Source: Martinezella lusitana | GTDB taxonomy: Bacteria; Pseudomonadota; Alphaproteobacteria; Rhizobiales; Rhizobiaceae | DNA: 64,000 nt | Reading direction: 5' to 3' | NCBI RefSeq assembly: GCF_016901135.1 | Contig: NZ_JAFEVL010000045.1 | Coordinates: 558,001-622,000, forward strand | Shown here: piece by piece, positions 46,003 to 54,771 of the stretch | Position numbering within the stretch: position 1 is the first letter of the stretch | Layout of the letters: every line of letters starts with the position of its first letter | Notes under the pieces: generated by a model | Database searches by the model: none | What the model saw: the letters and a program-made list of their open reading frames with translations, nothing else | Told to the model about the DNA's origin: nothing | Translations under genes and position numbers: made by a program

Positions 46003-46941
46003 TCAGTTCAACAGAGGGCTGGCAACGCGCCAGTCCGGCCGACCCAGGCCATCCGGCCACGGATAGACTTCACGGTCGTTGAAATAGACGACTGCCGTCA
46101 GGTCAGGGAATTCGGCGTGCGGTTTGGCGGCTTCCTCAGCCCATGCGTGAACATAGGCCTCGTTTCCCTGATAGCCCAACTCTGCGATAACGATCGGCTT
46201 CTTGAAGGCCTTGACGCGGTCGTAGCCGGGCTTGGTTGCTTCGACGAAAGTCAGATCCCGTCCGAGCTTGCGTTGATCGAACGGCTGATAGCCGAAGACC
46301 GAAAGCCCGATGACATCAACGTATTGATTGCCGGGATAGTAGGCTGCAAGCCCCTCTTTTCCCATCGGCGACCACATGTACTTGGCCGAAGGAAGATATT
46401 GGCGGCAGACGGTGATGGCGTGCCGATATGCTTTTATATAGCCATCCGGTTTCCAGTAAGCCCAGGTGAATTGCCCGTTCTTTTCGTCCATTTCCTGCGC
46501 CCAGCGAATGGTGACGGGCCTGTCGAGCTTAGCTGCCGTGGAGCATATCGCTGCCATGTTGGCATCGTAGCGACCCGCCAGAATTCCATTCAGAAGATCG
46601 TCCGGCGCCACGCGCCAGTCGCGGGCCCAGGACCAGGGCTCAACCGTGATCAGCAACGAGCGGCCGCGCTTGCGCGCATAGTCATTTGCCGTGCTCAGAG
46701 TTGAGAGATCGACATCCTCCCAAGGGAGGAAGAGATGCTCGATCTTGGGATTGGGGTCATTGGTAAAGTCCCCATTTGGATCATAGGCACCGGAAGCAAG
46801 CGATTGCGGTGTGATGATCGGCCTCTTGTCGTGGAACAGGCTGTCGGCCCGTGCGTCAAGAACATTGCCGGCCGCGTAGACTGCGCCGCAGAGAGCGACG
46901 GTGCCAAGCATGGCTGCAGTTATTTTGCTTAGGGTTCTCAT
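46003..46941 (-). CDS. apsE: Exported glycoside hydrolase, GH26-like clan A fold (ApsE-like)
   Basis: A 312-aa protein with a signal peptide (~1-23) and a TIM-barrel hydrolase domain. RWAQEMDE (~residue 150) and PIVIAELGYQG (~253) hold the two glutamates expected for acid/base and nucleophile of a retaining clan A enzyme such as GH26. It lies between two DUF995 genes at the end of the polysaccharide operon. It probably trims or releases the polymer in the periplasm or outside the cell, as endoglycanases do in other exopolysaccharide operons. The ATG follows GAGGAG. Confidence 0.8.
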   Translation of the reverse strand: MRTLSKITAAMLGTVALCGAVYAAGNVLDARADSLFHDKRPIITPQSLASGAYDPNGDFTNDPNPKIEHLFLPWEDVDLSTLSTANDYARKRGRSLLITVEPWSWARDWRVAPDDLLNGILAGRYDANMAAICSTAAKLDRPVTIRWAQEMDEKNGQFTWAYWKPDGYIKAYRHAITVCRQYLPSAKYMWSPMGKEGLAAYYPGNQYVDVIGLSVFGYQPFDQRKLGRDLTFVEATKPGYDRVKAFKKPIVIAELGYQGNEAYVHAWAEEAAKPHAEFPDLTAVVYFNDREVYPWPDGLGRPDWRVASPLLN

Positions 46942-46956
46942 TGGATTGACTCCTCG

Positions 46957-47496
46957 TTACTCGGTCTTGGGCGCGATCAAGGCGGTTTTCACCACCTCAA
47001 GTCGCTGCGAGACCAGATCGTCGGCGATCAATTTCGCCGCCTCATCGGTTTGTTTGGCTACGGCATGGCGAAACACGAACCAGGCCCCGCCCACTTCGCG
47101 TTTCTGGTAGATCGTTCCATCGTGAATTCGATGAATGAAGCAGGTTTTGGCTGGGAACTTGCCGTTTGTTGCATGCCAGGCCGCCTCGAAACATAGGCGG
47201 CCTGTATCTGTCACGATCCAGCGACCTTCAGCCCAGGATTGGCCTCCTGTTCCGTCGACCCAGGCGGAAAACCGGCGATCGGTATTCTGCATTCGCCCGG
47301 CGCCATCGGGCCACTGCCACGTCTTGTCACGATACAGTGTGTAGAGTTCGAACGCCGTCATTAGCCTTGTACCTTCAGGCAACTTTGTGCCTGCCACGGC
47401 GGCGGTAGCATTGCTCCACGCTGCAACTCCCATGGCGATGGCGAATGCCGTCGCTGTTACACGGGCAAATGTGGTCTTGTTGTTTGATGGCTTCAT
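46957..47496 (-). CDS. apsH1: DUF995 exported protein (ApsH1-like)
   Basis: A 179-aa secreted DUF995 protein, with a signal peptide ending near ATAAVAG. It shares with the 45470-45970 product the blocks LYRDKTWQWPDGAGRM, WAEGRWIVTDTGRLCFEAAWH, KTCFIHRIHDGTIYQKR and WFVFRH, so the two are paralogues flanking the hydrolase. The start at 47496 follows GGGAGAA, and the gene begins one base after the dehydrogenase stop. Function unknown; conservation of the pair around apsE suggests they work with it. Confidence 0.8.
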   Translation of the reverse strand: MKPSNNKTTFARVTATAFAIAMGVAAWSNATAAVAGTKLPEGTRLMTAFELYTLYRDKTWQWPDGAGRMQNTDRRFSAWVDGTGGQSWAEGRWIVTDTGRLCFEAAWHATNGKFPAKTCFIHRIHDGTIYQKREVGGAWFVFRHAVAKQTDEAAKLIADDLVSQRLEVVKTALIAPKTE

Positions 47497-47497
47497 C

Positions 47498-48910
47498 TTA
47501 TTTCTCCCGCATTGCAATTGAGAAGAGCTCTACAGTTTCTGTTTTGACGGCCTGCTGTCTGTCTCGTCGCTTGACGATTTCCTGCAGGCTGCTGTCGGTG
47601 CTGGCAGGCCGGCCTACGGCCGAAATGCGAAATCCGAGCTCTTCGGCGGCTTCCGCGTCCAAAACGTTTCTGAGGTCTATGAGGACCGGCTGGCGCAAGT
47701 GCTGTTTGAGCTGAACCAAGTCGATTTTCTTGATGGCCTCCCATTCCGTCACGACGACGACGGCATCGGCATTCCATGCGCATTCATAGGGATCCTCAAA
47801 GAACTCGACTCCGTCGAGGACCTTTGCGGCATTCTCGATGCCGACGGGATCATAAGCCCGGATGCGCGCACCCGAACGCTGCAGCGCTTTGATGAGCGGC
47901 ACCGAAGGTGCATCACGCATGTCATCGGTATCGGCTTTGAAGGTGAGGCCAAGGATGGCGATGGTCAGGCCGTCTATGTCGCCGTCAAACGCCTCTACGA
48001 CCTTTTGCGCCATGCGCCGCTTGCGTGCGTCATTGGCCGTAACGGTTTCCTCTACGATGCCAAGTGTTACCCCGTAATCCTCAGCGGTCCGCAGAAGCGC
48101 CAGCGTATCTTTCGGAAAGCAGGAGCCACCATAGCCAGGTCCGGCTGTGAGGAAGCTCGCTCCGATGCGTTTGTCGAGCCCCATGCCAAGCGCCAGTTCC
48201 CTCACATCGCTGCCCACTTGCTCGCAAAGATCGGCCAGCTCGTTGATGAAAGTGATCTTGGTGGCCAGAAATGCGTTCGCGGCATATTTGATCAGTTCGG
48301 CAGTGCGACGCATGGTGACGATAACAGGCGTATTCTGCAGCGCGATTGTGCTGTCATACAGTTCGATGAGGCGCTTTTTCGCCCGCTCGTCTTCGACGCC
48401 AATCACGACGCGATCCGGGGTGAGGAAATCGCTGACGGCGACGCCCTCGCGCAGGAATTCCGGATTGGAGGCGACGGAGAAGGTGCCGGCTTTGCGGACC
48501 GAGCCGATGATCCTCTGCAGCACGTCCCCGGTGCCGACAGGCACCGTCGATTTCACCACCACTACCGTATCGTTCGCAATGAGCGACGCAAGTTCGCGCG
48601 CTGCCATATAGACAAAGGAAAGGTCGGCATCTCCTTGACCGGGGCGTGTCGGCGTGCCGACAGCTATGAAGACGATGGCGGCTCCTGCCACTGCTTCGGC
48701 CAGGTCGCAGGTGAAGTTCAGCCGTCCCGCGGCGTAGTTGCGTTTGACCAGTTCGTCGAGGCCGGGCTCATAGATCGGCATCCTGCCTTGTCGGAGGCCG
48801 GCAATCTTTTGAGCATTCTTGTCCATGCAGACGACGTTGTTGCCCCATTCGGCAAAGCATGTGCCGCTGACCAAGCCTACATATCCAGTTCCAATAATAG
48901 CTATTTTCAT
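47498..48910 (-). CDS. ugd: UDP-glucose 6-dehydrogenase
   Basis: A 470-aa NAD-dependent enzyme oxidising UDP-glucose to UDP-glucuronate in the cytoplasm. N-terminal Rossmann motif GTGYVGLVSG, central helix, and the catalytic cysteine in GPGYGGSCFPKD (~residue 263). Its product is the substrate of the UDP-xylose synthase encoded first in this operon, so the operon can make UDP-pentoses from UDP-glucose by itself. The start is set at the ATG at 48910; an ATG at 48943 that overlaps the glycosyltransferase stop (ATGA) would add 11 residues. This gene is not part of the S. meliloti aps operon as I recall it. Confidence 0.9.
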   Translation of the reverse strand: MKIAIIGTGYVGLVSGTCFAEWGNNVVCMDKNAQKIAGLRQGRMPIYEPGLDELVKRNYAAGRLNFTCDLAEAVAGAAIVFIAVGTPTRPGQGDADLSFVYMAARELASLIANDTVVVVKSTVPVGTGDVLQRIIGSVRKAGTFSVASNPEFLREGVAVSDFLTPDRVVIGVEDERAKKRLIELYDSTIALQNTPVIVTMRRTAELIKYAANAFLATKITFINELADLCEQVGSDVRELALGMGLDKRIGASFLTAGPGYGGSCFPKDTLALLRTAEDYGVTLGIVEETVTANDARKRRMAQKVVEAFDGDIDGLTIAILGLTFKADTDDMRDAPSVPLIKALQRSGARIRAYDPVGIENAAKVLDGVEFFEDPYECAWNADAVVVVTEWEAIKKIDLVQLKQHLRQPVLIDLRNVLDAEAAEELGFRISAVGRPASTDSSLQEIVKRRDRQQAVKTETVELFSIAMREK

Positions 48911-48939
48911 CTGAGTTAGCGCCAATGGCGTCCTTCTTG

Positions 48940-50781
48940 TCATGAACCGTTGTTGTCGGTGTCGCTCACCCGCCAGTGCGGATTGAACGTCAGCCTGTGC
49001 AATCCGCGTCCGCCGATTCCGGCGCCCGCGACCGAGAAGCGATCTTCGAACAGCATGTAGCCGTCCGTATTCCATGTCAGCGACCGGATGCCGTCATGGC
49101 CGTGTTCGATGGTGCCGATGCATGGCAAGGCGATCAGGGCAAGCAGACTGCTGGCAAGCACCGGACGATAGAAACGCCTGCTCACGCACACGGTGTTTTC
49201 GCGCGTGTGTTGTAGGACGATGATGAGCAGGAGCAGCGTGTAGATGGCGGCATTCAGCGTGGCGAAGATGTAAAAGCCGCCGGTTTCTTCCGCGGTTGCG
49301 ACGGATAGCACCGGGAGGATGGAAATCAGCGACAGCAGACCGTAAGCCGCCAGGATCCGGAGAGGTAGCGGATCAACTTCGGACGTGCCTTTTGGCGTGA
49401 CGCGAAAATCCACGAAAGATCCCGTTGCCCAATCGCGAACGGCTGCCAGAGCTCCGGCGAGCGCCCACGGCCAGCGAGCGAACAGAAACAATGTCATTTC
49501 CCAGCTGAGGATCTTGGCGTCTACCGGCCTGAACGTGCCGGTGCTGCGCCAACGATAGGCAAACAGGATCAGCAGGACCGACTGCGGTATGAAGTGCAGC
49601 AGAAAATCGGGATAGGAGACGTCAATGAAGCTTCTTCCCCGGAAAAGCGCAATCACGGGCAGGATAAACATCAGCCCCATGAAGAGCGAAAAAAGAGAAT
49701 ACCAGAGCTGGGAAAACAGGAACTGGGCCTTGAGGCGCAGCGGCAGTCGTCCAATCAACTTCGGCGAATGTTGCAGCAAGATCATCATCAGGCTGCGCGA
49801 CCATTGGAATTCTTGCGTAATCAGATCGGCGAACGTGCGCGGACCATCGCCATGGGCTATGGCATCGAGCGCATGAACGCCGCGCCAGCCATGTGCATTC
49901 ATCATCAGCGTGGTCGAATGATCCTCGGCCAGTTCGGGACCAAGCCCGCCGATGTTCTGCAGGGCTACGGTGCGAATGGCATAGTGCGAGCCGATGCAAA
50001 GCGGCGAGAGCCTGCCATTGAAGCCCGCCTGGAGCGATCCATGCATACTGGCTTCCGCATAGAGGCGCCCACGCGCCGACCAGCTTTCGTGCGCGTTGTG
50101 GTCGCAAATGCTGGGTGCGGACACATAGCCGACCGCCGGGTCGGCGAACGGGCGCAGCATCTGGAAAAGATACCCTTGTTCAGGCACATGATCGGCATCG
50201 AGCTGGACGACGAAGTCATAGCCCTCATAGCCGTAATGATCGTAGAAGAAGGCGAGGTTGCCTTCCTTGCATCGGGTGCGCCGCGGCCAAGTCTGGCGGT
50301 GATAATCTTCGCGCCCCTTGCGGGTGGAAACATGAACGCCATGCCTATGGCACCAATCGAGCGTCGCAGGCGACGGATCTTCATCGGCGAGCCAGGTGTC
50401 GTGCGGCACGTCTTGCGCCAGCATGGCGCGTAATGTCCGTGCCACCACGGCAAAAGGCTCCGACGGTGCCTTCGTCACCACCATCGCGACGCGGCTGCCG
50501 GCGGGTAGGCGCAAGCGCCCGTGTGGCTTCTGGGCACGATAGAATACCACGATAAAATAGGCGGGAATGATTGTGACCCACGCCAACACCAGGGTCACCA
50601 GAATGGAGCCGGAGAGGTCCACATAATGTGCCGGTTCAAACCACCAGCGCCAGAAATAGACGAGCGCAGCAGACCATAATGCGGCGCCGGCCAGATATTC
50701 GGCGCGTCGATAGCCTTGCAGGACCGGCGTCATCAGGGGTTCGTCTTGCGGGCCTTGAGCCTGTGTCTTGTAAGGGTTCAT
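48940..50781 (-). CDS. apsA: Cellulose-synthase-like GT2 glycosyltransferase (ApsA-like polysaccharide synthase)
   Basis: A 613-aa inner-membrane synthase. Two helices come first, then the GT2 domain with DADHVPE (~residue 194) and the TED-like AEDHSTT (~287). The acceptor motif appears as QEFQW (~324) where QxxRW is usual. Several C-terminal helices follow. There is no PilZ domain, unlike BcsA. It should polymerise and extrude a polysaccharide from nucleotide sugars made by the neighbouring genes (UDP-pentose, UDP-glucuronate or UDP-hexose). The ATG at 50781 overlaps the epimerase stop and has GGAGGTG upstream. Confidence 0.85.
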   Translation of the reverse strand: MNPYKTQAQGPQDEPLMTPVLQGYRRAEYLAGAALWSAALVYFWRWWFEPAHYVDLSGSILVTLVLAWVTIIPAYFIVVFYRAQKPHGRLRLPAGSRVAMVVTKAPSEPFAVVARTLRAMLAQDVPHDTWLADEDPSPATLDWCHRHGVHVSTRKGREDYHRQTWPRRTRCKEGNLAFFYDHYGYEGYDFVVQLDADHVPEQGYLFQMLRPFADPAVGYVSAPSICDHNAHESWSARGRLYAEASMHGSLQAGFNGRLSPLCIGSHYAIRTVALQNIGGLGPELAEDHSTTLMMNAHGWRGVHALDAIAHGDGPRTFADLITQEFQWSRSLMMILLQHSPKLIGRLPLRLKAQFLFSQLWYSLFSLFMGLMFILPVIALFRGRSFIDVSYPDFLLHFIPQSVLLILFAYRWRSTGTFRPVDAKILSWEMTLFLFARWPWALAGALAAVRDWATGSFVDFRVTPKGTSEVDPLPLRILAAYGLLSLISILPVLSVATAEETGGFYIFATLNAAIYTLLLLIIVLQHTRENTVCVSRRFYRPVLASSLLALIALPCIGTIEHGHDGIRSLTWNTDGYMLFEDRFSVAGAGIGGRGLHRLTFNPHWRVSDTDNNGS

Positions 50782-51764
50782 TGCCGCACCTCCAGTCCGA
50801 AGAAAGGGGCAGCGGTTCGAATGATCGTCTCTATATCCGAATAAAGAGCCCGGAAGCCGAGTTTCTCGGCGGCAAGGTCCGAAGCTGCATAAAGGGCAGG
50901 AGGATCGCCTGCCCGGCGGGCACGCATCGCGACAGGTACCGGATACCCGCAAACGCGTCCGATCGCATTCACAATTTCCTTGATGGACGTTCCCTGTCCG
51001 GTGCCCAGATTAACGGCAAGGTCGCCGCCGCCGGCCAGCAGATATTCAACCGCCAGCACATGGGCCCGCGCAAGATCGAGGACATGAATGTAATCGCGGA
51101 TGCATGTGCCATCCGGCGTGTCGTAGTCGTCACCGTAAACTTCAAGAACGTCGATGGAGCCGGATGCCGCTAACAGTGCGCGGGGGATGAGATGTGTCTC
51201 CGGATAGTGCCATTCACCGAGTTCCCGCTCCGGATCGGCTCCAGAGGCATTGAAGTAACGCAGCGCCACATAGTGCAACCCATAGGCTGCCGAATAATCG
51301 GCGAGCATATGTTCGGCGATCAGCTTTGTCCGGCCATAGGGATTTATCGGGCGCCGGGTCTCGCATTCGCGGATCGGCAGATGATCCGGAGTGCCGTAGA
51401 CCGCGCAGCTCGACGAAAATATCAGCTTGTCCGCACCCGCGCGCCGACAGGCCTCCAGCAACGAATGCGTGCCGTTCACATTGTTGGCATAGTATTTTGC
51501 CGGGTTTTCGACGGACTCGCCGACATAGGCCGAGGCAGCGAAATGTATGACCGCTGCAGGGCGATAGGTCTCGATCGTCTCGGCAAGAGACTGCGTGTCG
51601 AGAATATCCCCCTCGATGAAAGGCCCCCAGCGCACCGACGAGAGATGACCCGTCGAAAGATTGTCATAGACAATCGGCTCGAAGCCTTGCTTGTACAGGA
51701 GTTTGGCGGTGTGGCTGCCGATGAAGCCGGCGCCACCCACGACGAGTACTCTGCGCCTGGACAT
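50778..51764 (-). CDS. uxe: UDP-xylose / UDP-glucose 4-epimerase
   Basis: A 328-aa extended SDR with the NAD motif GGAGFIGSH, the serine region SSSCAVYG and the YGRTK catalytic pair (~residues 150-154). By family alone it is GalE-like. Position directly after a UDP-xylose synthase, as in the S. meliloti uxs1-uxe pair shown to make UDP-arabinopyranose, makes UDP-xylose 4-epimerase the better name; many such enzymes act on both sugars. The TGATG overlap with the synthase gene supports a functional pair. Confidence 0.8.
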   Translation of the reverse strand: MSRRRVLVVGGAGFIGSHTAKLLYKQGFEPIVYDNLSTGHLSSVRWGPFIEGDILDTQSLAETIETYRPAAVIHFAASAYVGESVENPAKYYANNVNGTHSLLEACRRAGADKLIFSSSCAVYGTPDHLPIRECETRRPINPYGRTKLIAEHMLADYSAAYGLHYVALRYFNASGADPERELGEWHYPETHLIPRALLAASGSIDVLEVYGDDYDTPDGTCIRDYIHVLDLARAHVLAVEYLLAGGGDLAVNLGTGQGTSIKEIVNAIGRVCGYPVPVAMRARRAGDPPALYAASDLAAEKLGFRALYSDIETIIRTAAPFFGLEVRQ

Positions 51765-52777
51765 CACGCAACCTCGACAAGCTCGCCGCTGGGCCGAACC
51801 AGTTGACGTTCAAAGTAAGAAACGGTGGACTTCAGGCCATCTGCCAACGCAACAGACGGCTCCCAGCCCAATTCGCGTTTCGCGACCGTGATATCGGGGC
51901 GACGCTGGCGGGGATCGTCGATCGGCAACTGCCTGTAGACAATCTTTGACGACGATCCCGTCATCGAGACGATCTGCTCGGCAAGCTCTCGCACGGTGAA
52001 TTCGACCGGATTGCCAAGATTGACCGGGGTGTGAATAGCCGTCTGGTCACCCATCAACCGAAGGAAGCCCTTGATCAGATCATCGACGTAGCAGAAGGAA
52101 CGTGACTGCGAGCCGTCGCCATAGACGGTAATATCCTGCCCCTTGAGGGCCTGGACGATGAAATTGGAGACAACGCGGCCGTCGTCGGGGCGCATGCGCG
52201 GTCCATAGGTATTGAAGATGCGCGCAATCCTGATATCGACGCCATATTTCACGTGAAAGTCACGGAAAAGCGTCTCGGCAGATCGCTTGCCTTCATCATA
52301 GCAGGAGCGTGGACCGAAGGAATTGACGTTACCCCAGTAGCTCTCCGGTTGCGGGTGCACCAGCGGATCTCCATAGACTTCCGAGGTGGAAGCCTGGAAT
52401 ATCCGCGCTTGATGACGCGCGGCGAGCTCCAGGAGATTCAGCGATCCGAAAACGCATGTTTTCATCGTATGGATCGGGTCTGCCTGATAGTGCGGCGGCG
52501 AGGCCGGGCAGGCTAGATTGTAGATCTCGTCCACCGGCACATCGATCGACGAGATGATGTCGTGGCGGATGAAACTAAAGGTGTCGAAGCGCAGCAGATG
52601 CCATAAATTGTCCATCCGTCCGGTCGAGAAATTATCGACGCAGATGACTTTGTGACCGTCATGTAGCAGTTGATCGCAAAGGTGTGACCCAAGAAACCCT
52701 GCGCCCCCCGCAACAAGAATTGTGCGGCGTTCTGTGCTTTCCAGAGACAAGTGTGTAGATTTGAACGCGATGTTCAT
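51764..52777 (-). CDS. uxs1: UDP-glucuronate decarboxylase / UDP-xylose synthase
   Basis: A 337-aa extended SDR. GGAGFLGSH binds NAD; the diagnostic UXS stretch YNLACPASPPHYQADPIHTM and the catalytic YDEGK (~residue 158) are present, with STSEVYG before it. It converts UDP-glucuronate to UDP-xylose with release of CO2. It is the first gene of the seven-gene operon and the ATG at 52777 has GGGAGGG upstream. UDP-glucuronate is supplied by the dehydrogenase three genes on. The control region lies in the AT-rich stretch up to 53114. Confidence 0.88.
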   Translation of the reverse strand: MNIAFKSTHLSLESTERRTILVAGGAGFLGSHLCDQLLHDGHKVICVDNFSTGRMDNLWHLLRFDTFSFIRHDIISSIDVPVDEIYNLACPASPPHYQADPIHTMKTCVFGSLNLLELAARHQARIFQASTSEVYGDPLVHPQPESYWGNVNSFGPRSCYDEGKRSAETLFRDFHVKYGVDIRIARIFNTYGPRMRPDDGRVVSNFIVQALKGQDITVYGDGSQSRSFCYVDDLIKGFLRLMGDQTAIHTPVNLGNPVEFTVRELAEQIVSMTGSSSKIVYRQLPIDDPRQRRPDITVAKRELGWEPSVALADGLKSTVSYFERQLVRPSGELVEVA

Positions 52778-53114
52778 CAAACCCTCCCAACAAATTCAAT
52801 ACAAACCAAAGATCACAGGAAAAAAGACTTGCTGGCTTTCACCTATATGTATCGATGGCGGGAAATTATTCTCTCAATTTCCGATTATAATTTACTAATA
52901 TTTAAGGAAGGTGTCGTTATCCGGGAATTCTAAAAGTTTGCAATCTGTCCATTTGTTTGTCTAGATTTGGCTTAATTTAGATAGCCAACTGAGCCGATGT
53001 GGCGCAATTTCATTTCAATTTTCGATGATTAACACGATATTCTATGCTGAATTTATTATATAATTTAAGAATAATTCAAATATTTTACTATGAAATAGAT
53101 CAATATTATTCCGT
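52778..53114. promoter_or_regulatory. AT-rich control region upstream of the polysaccharide operon
   Basis: About 340 gene-free bases with far lower GC than the rest of the window, rich in TTAAT, AATATT and TATAAT-like strings, and abutting the dead transposase on the far side. It must contain the promoter of the uxs1 operon. I could not pick out one promoter or operator with confidence; the composition would suit an H-NS-like (MucR/Ros) or AraC-type controlled promoter. Confidence 0.5.
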
Positions 53115-53545
53115 GATGTCTCTCAAGTTGAGCCGCTACTCGATTAGATTGGCGATCCGATGGGACAATTTACTGCCGACGGTGCTTATGACGGGAAACC
53201 GACATACAACGCAGCCATCAATCATAACGCGGCGGCGGCCATCGTCATTCCGCCTTGCGCCAACGCGGTCGAACCAATCGACGATAGAGGTGCCGGACAA
53301 AGGGATCAGCATATCGCTGCTATCAGCAGAGGCGACCGGATGAAATGGCAGGGCTCCTGCGGCTACGGAAGCGTTCGCTGGTCGAGACTGCAAGAGGGCG
53401 ATAGAAGTCCATCATCGGTCGCCGTCTGTGGGCATAATCGCTGCTTGGCGAGCAGACCGAAGTCGCCATCGGCTGCGCCGCCCGCAACCGAATGCTTGAC
53501 TGCGCACGCCCAAAATCCGTCCGCCGTAAGGCAGACACGGAATAA
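53115..53545 (+). pseudogene. Degenerate C-terminal part of an IS5-family transposase
   Basis: Reading from 53115, DVSQVEPLLD, a stop, then GQFTADGAYDGKPTYNAAIN, IVIPPCANAVEPID, QRDQHIAAISR, and KWQGSCGYG match the middle of IS5-type DDE transposases. One frameshift after GYG brings KRSLVET, KSIIGRRL, EQTEVAIGCAARNRMLDC and ARPKSVRRKADTE with two more stops. The amino-terminal half and the left end of the element are missing. It is an old, inactive insertion. Confidence 0.75.
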
Positions 53546-53605
53546 TCAGCCATTTCAAAGATTGCCATTCCCCTCAAACCCCGATCCGTGCGACGGCGGT
53601 CGAGA

Positions 53606-53902
53606 CTAGGCAAATACCGCGACGAGAACGGACAGCCAGATCAAGACGACTCCCAGCGCCAACGCTCGCCTGGCGGCTACGACTTTCTCCTCGCCCTCTT
53701 CCGCAACAGGGGTCGTGACAATCCAAGGTACCGAGCCAAGCGCTGCAAATCCGATGAGCGCCAAAATCACGACGACATAGTCGGAGCTGCGCCAGTGCCC
53801 GGGCTCATACACACCCCAGTAGCCAAGGAACGCCATCCCCACCGCGAACATGGTCGCGGAGGCAGAGCAAAGCCCCGTAACAGAACCTGACGGCGCGCGC
53901 AT
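53606..53902 (-). CDS. Small membrane protein of unknown function
   Basis: A 98-aa protein with three predicted helices: ~10-30 (LCSASATMFAVGMAFLGYWG), ~42-62 (VVVILALIGFAALGSVPWIV) and ~80-97 (LALGVVLIWLSVLVAVFA). A short acidic loop (EEGEEK) precedes the last helix. AAGGGAT lies before the ATG. It begins 60 bases past the transposase remnant. No family recognised. Confidence 0.6.
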   Translation of the reverse strand: MRAPSGSVTGLCSASATMFAVGMAFLGYWGVYEPGHWRSSDYVVVILALIGFAALGSVPWIVTTPVAEEGEEKVVAARRALALGVVLIWLSVLVAVFA

Positions 53903-54426
53903 CTCGCATCCCTTCTGTGCCGGTCAATCCATGAGGCGATTTCCATGGCGGCGCAAATCGCCTTCGTACATATGTGTCAGGAATCAGGCGCCACGTGAAG
54001 CGATGATCAATCGTGAATGATTTACGGCGTTCCAAACGCACAGTGAAATGACCGACCGCGGTACTTGACTGACGAGTTCCTCCGTTCGCGGCAAGCGCCT
54101 GTGCTCAGGCTGATTGCCTCAAAGTGCAAGGGCGAGTGTCAATCGGCATGAGGTCCCGGTGCCAATAGGCGCCATAAGCTCGCGCAGTCTTGTACCAAGC
54201 GCGGCAACTGACATAGTGATCACGATCCTGAAGACGTTGCGCCTCAGCGTTTTGCCGTGACTGTATAGAGACGCGCGAACCGAGGGTCTTCAAGCGTGGC
54301 TTGACCGAAGGGAGCCTGCCTCCAGCCCTTGGCGCAACAAAGGCGACCTATGAGCCATTTTCACAAAATTGGAACTATATTCTAATCCGGCCGTTGAACC
54401 ATATGCAAATCAAGGAGGATATGCAT
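53903..54426. other. Gene-poor stretch with one doubtful small ORF
   Basis: The only candidate is a 62-codon minus-strand frame at 54105-54293 (contains DHYVSCRAWYKTARAYGAYW, which looks protein-like in its Cys/Trp/Tyr content). It has no signal peptide and no clear ribosome site, so I do not call it a gene. The end of the stretch supplies the ribosome site AAGGAGG (54412-54418) for the gene at 54427. Confidence 0.4.
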
Positions 54427-54726
54427 ATGCGAAAGATAATTATTGCCTGCGCGGCAGCCCTAACCATGGGCGCGTTTGCCCTGCCTGCCTTCGCTGATGA
54501 AGTGATCGTTGACGGGCCTTCATATGATCAGGGTGATCAAGGCTATCGTCATCATCGCCATCGTCCAGGCGTGACCATCAGCGACCAAGGCATTTCTGTC
54601 GGGTCGGTCCGCGACCGCGATCGGTACGACCGCCACAATGATCGCGGCCGGTGCATGACCAAGAGCGTTACCCGCACGAATGACGATGGTGATCAAGTTA
54701 CCAAGACCATGCGACGCTGCAACTAA
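54427..54726 (+). CDS. Small exported protein, His/Asp/Arg-rich, unknown function
   Basis: A 99-aa protein. The ATG at 54427 is chosen over 54421 because AAGGAGG at 54412-54418 leaves the proper 8-base spacing. Signal peptide ~1-22 (IIIACAAALTMGAFALPAFA, cut before DEV). The mature part has a YRHHRHRPG patch, a run of alternating Asp/Arg (RDRDRYDRHNDRGR), and a C-terminal pair of cysteines (GRCMTKSV and MRRCN). The pattern suggests a periplasmic, possibly metal- or polyanion-binding, stress protein; no named family is recognised. Confidence 0.65.
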   Translation: MRKIIIACAAALTMGAFALPAFADEVIVDGPSYDQGDQGYRHHRHRPGVTISDQGISVGSVRDRDRYDRHNDRGRCMTKSVTRTNDDGDQVTKTMRRCN

Positions 54727-54771
54727 CAGCGCCGATGACATTCGTGGTCAATGTTGGACATAACTGACGTT

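Noticed and set aside
47699..48919. 406-codon plus-strand open frame
   Set aside because: Antisense shadow of the UDP-glucose dehydrogenase gene, whose motifs are all on the minus strand.
54105..54293. 62-codon minus-strand frame
   Set aside because: Amino acid content looks protein-like, but there is no ribosome site, signal or known family; kept only as a note in the intergenic entry.
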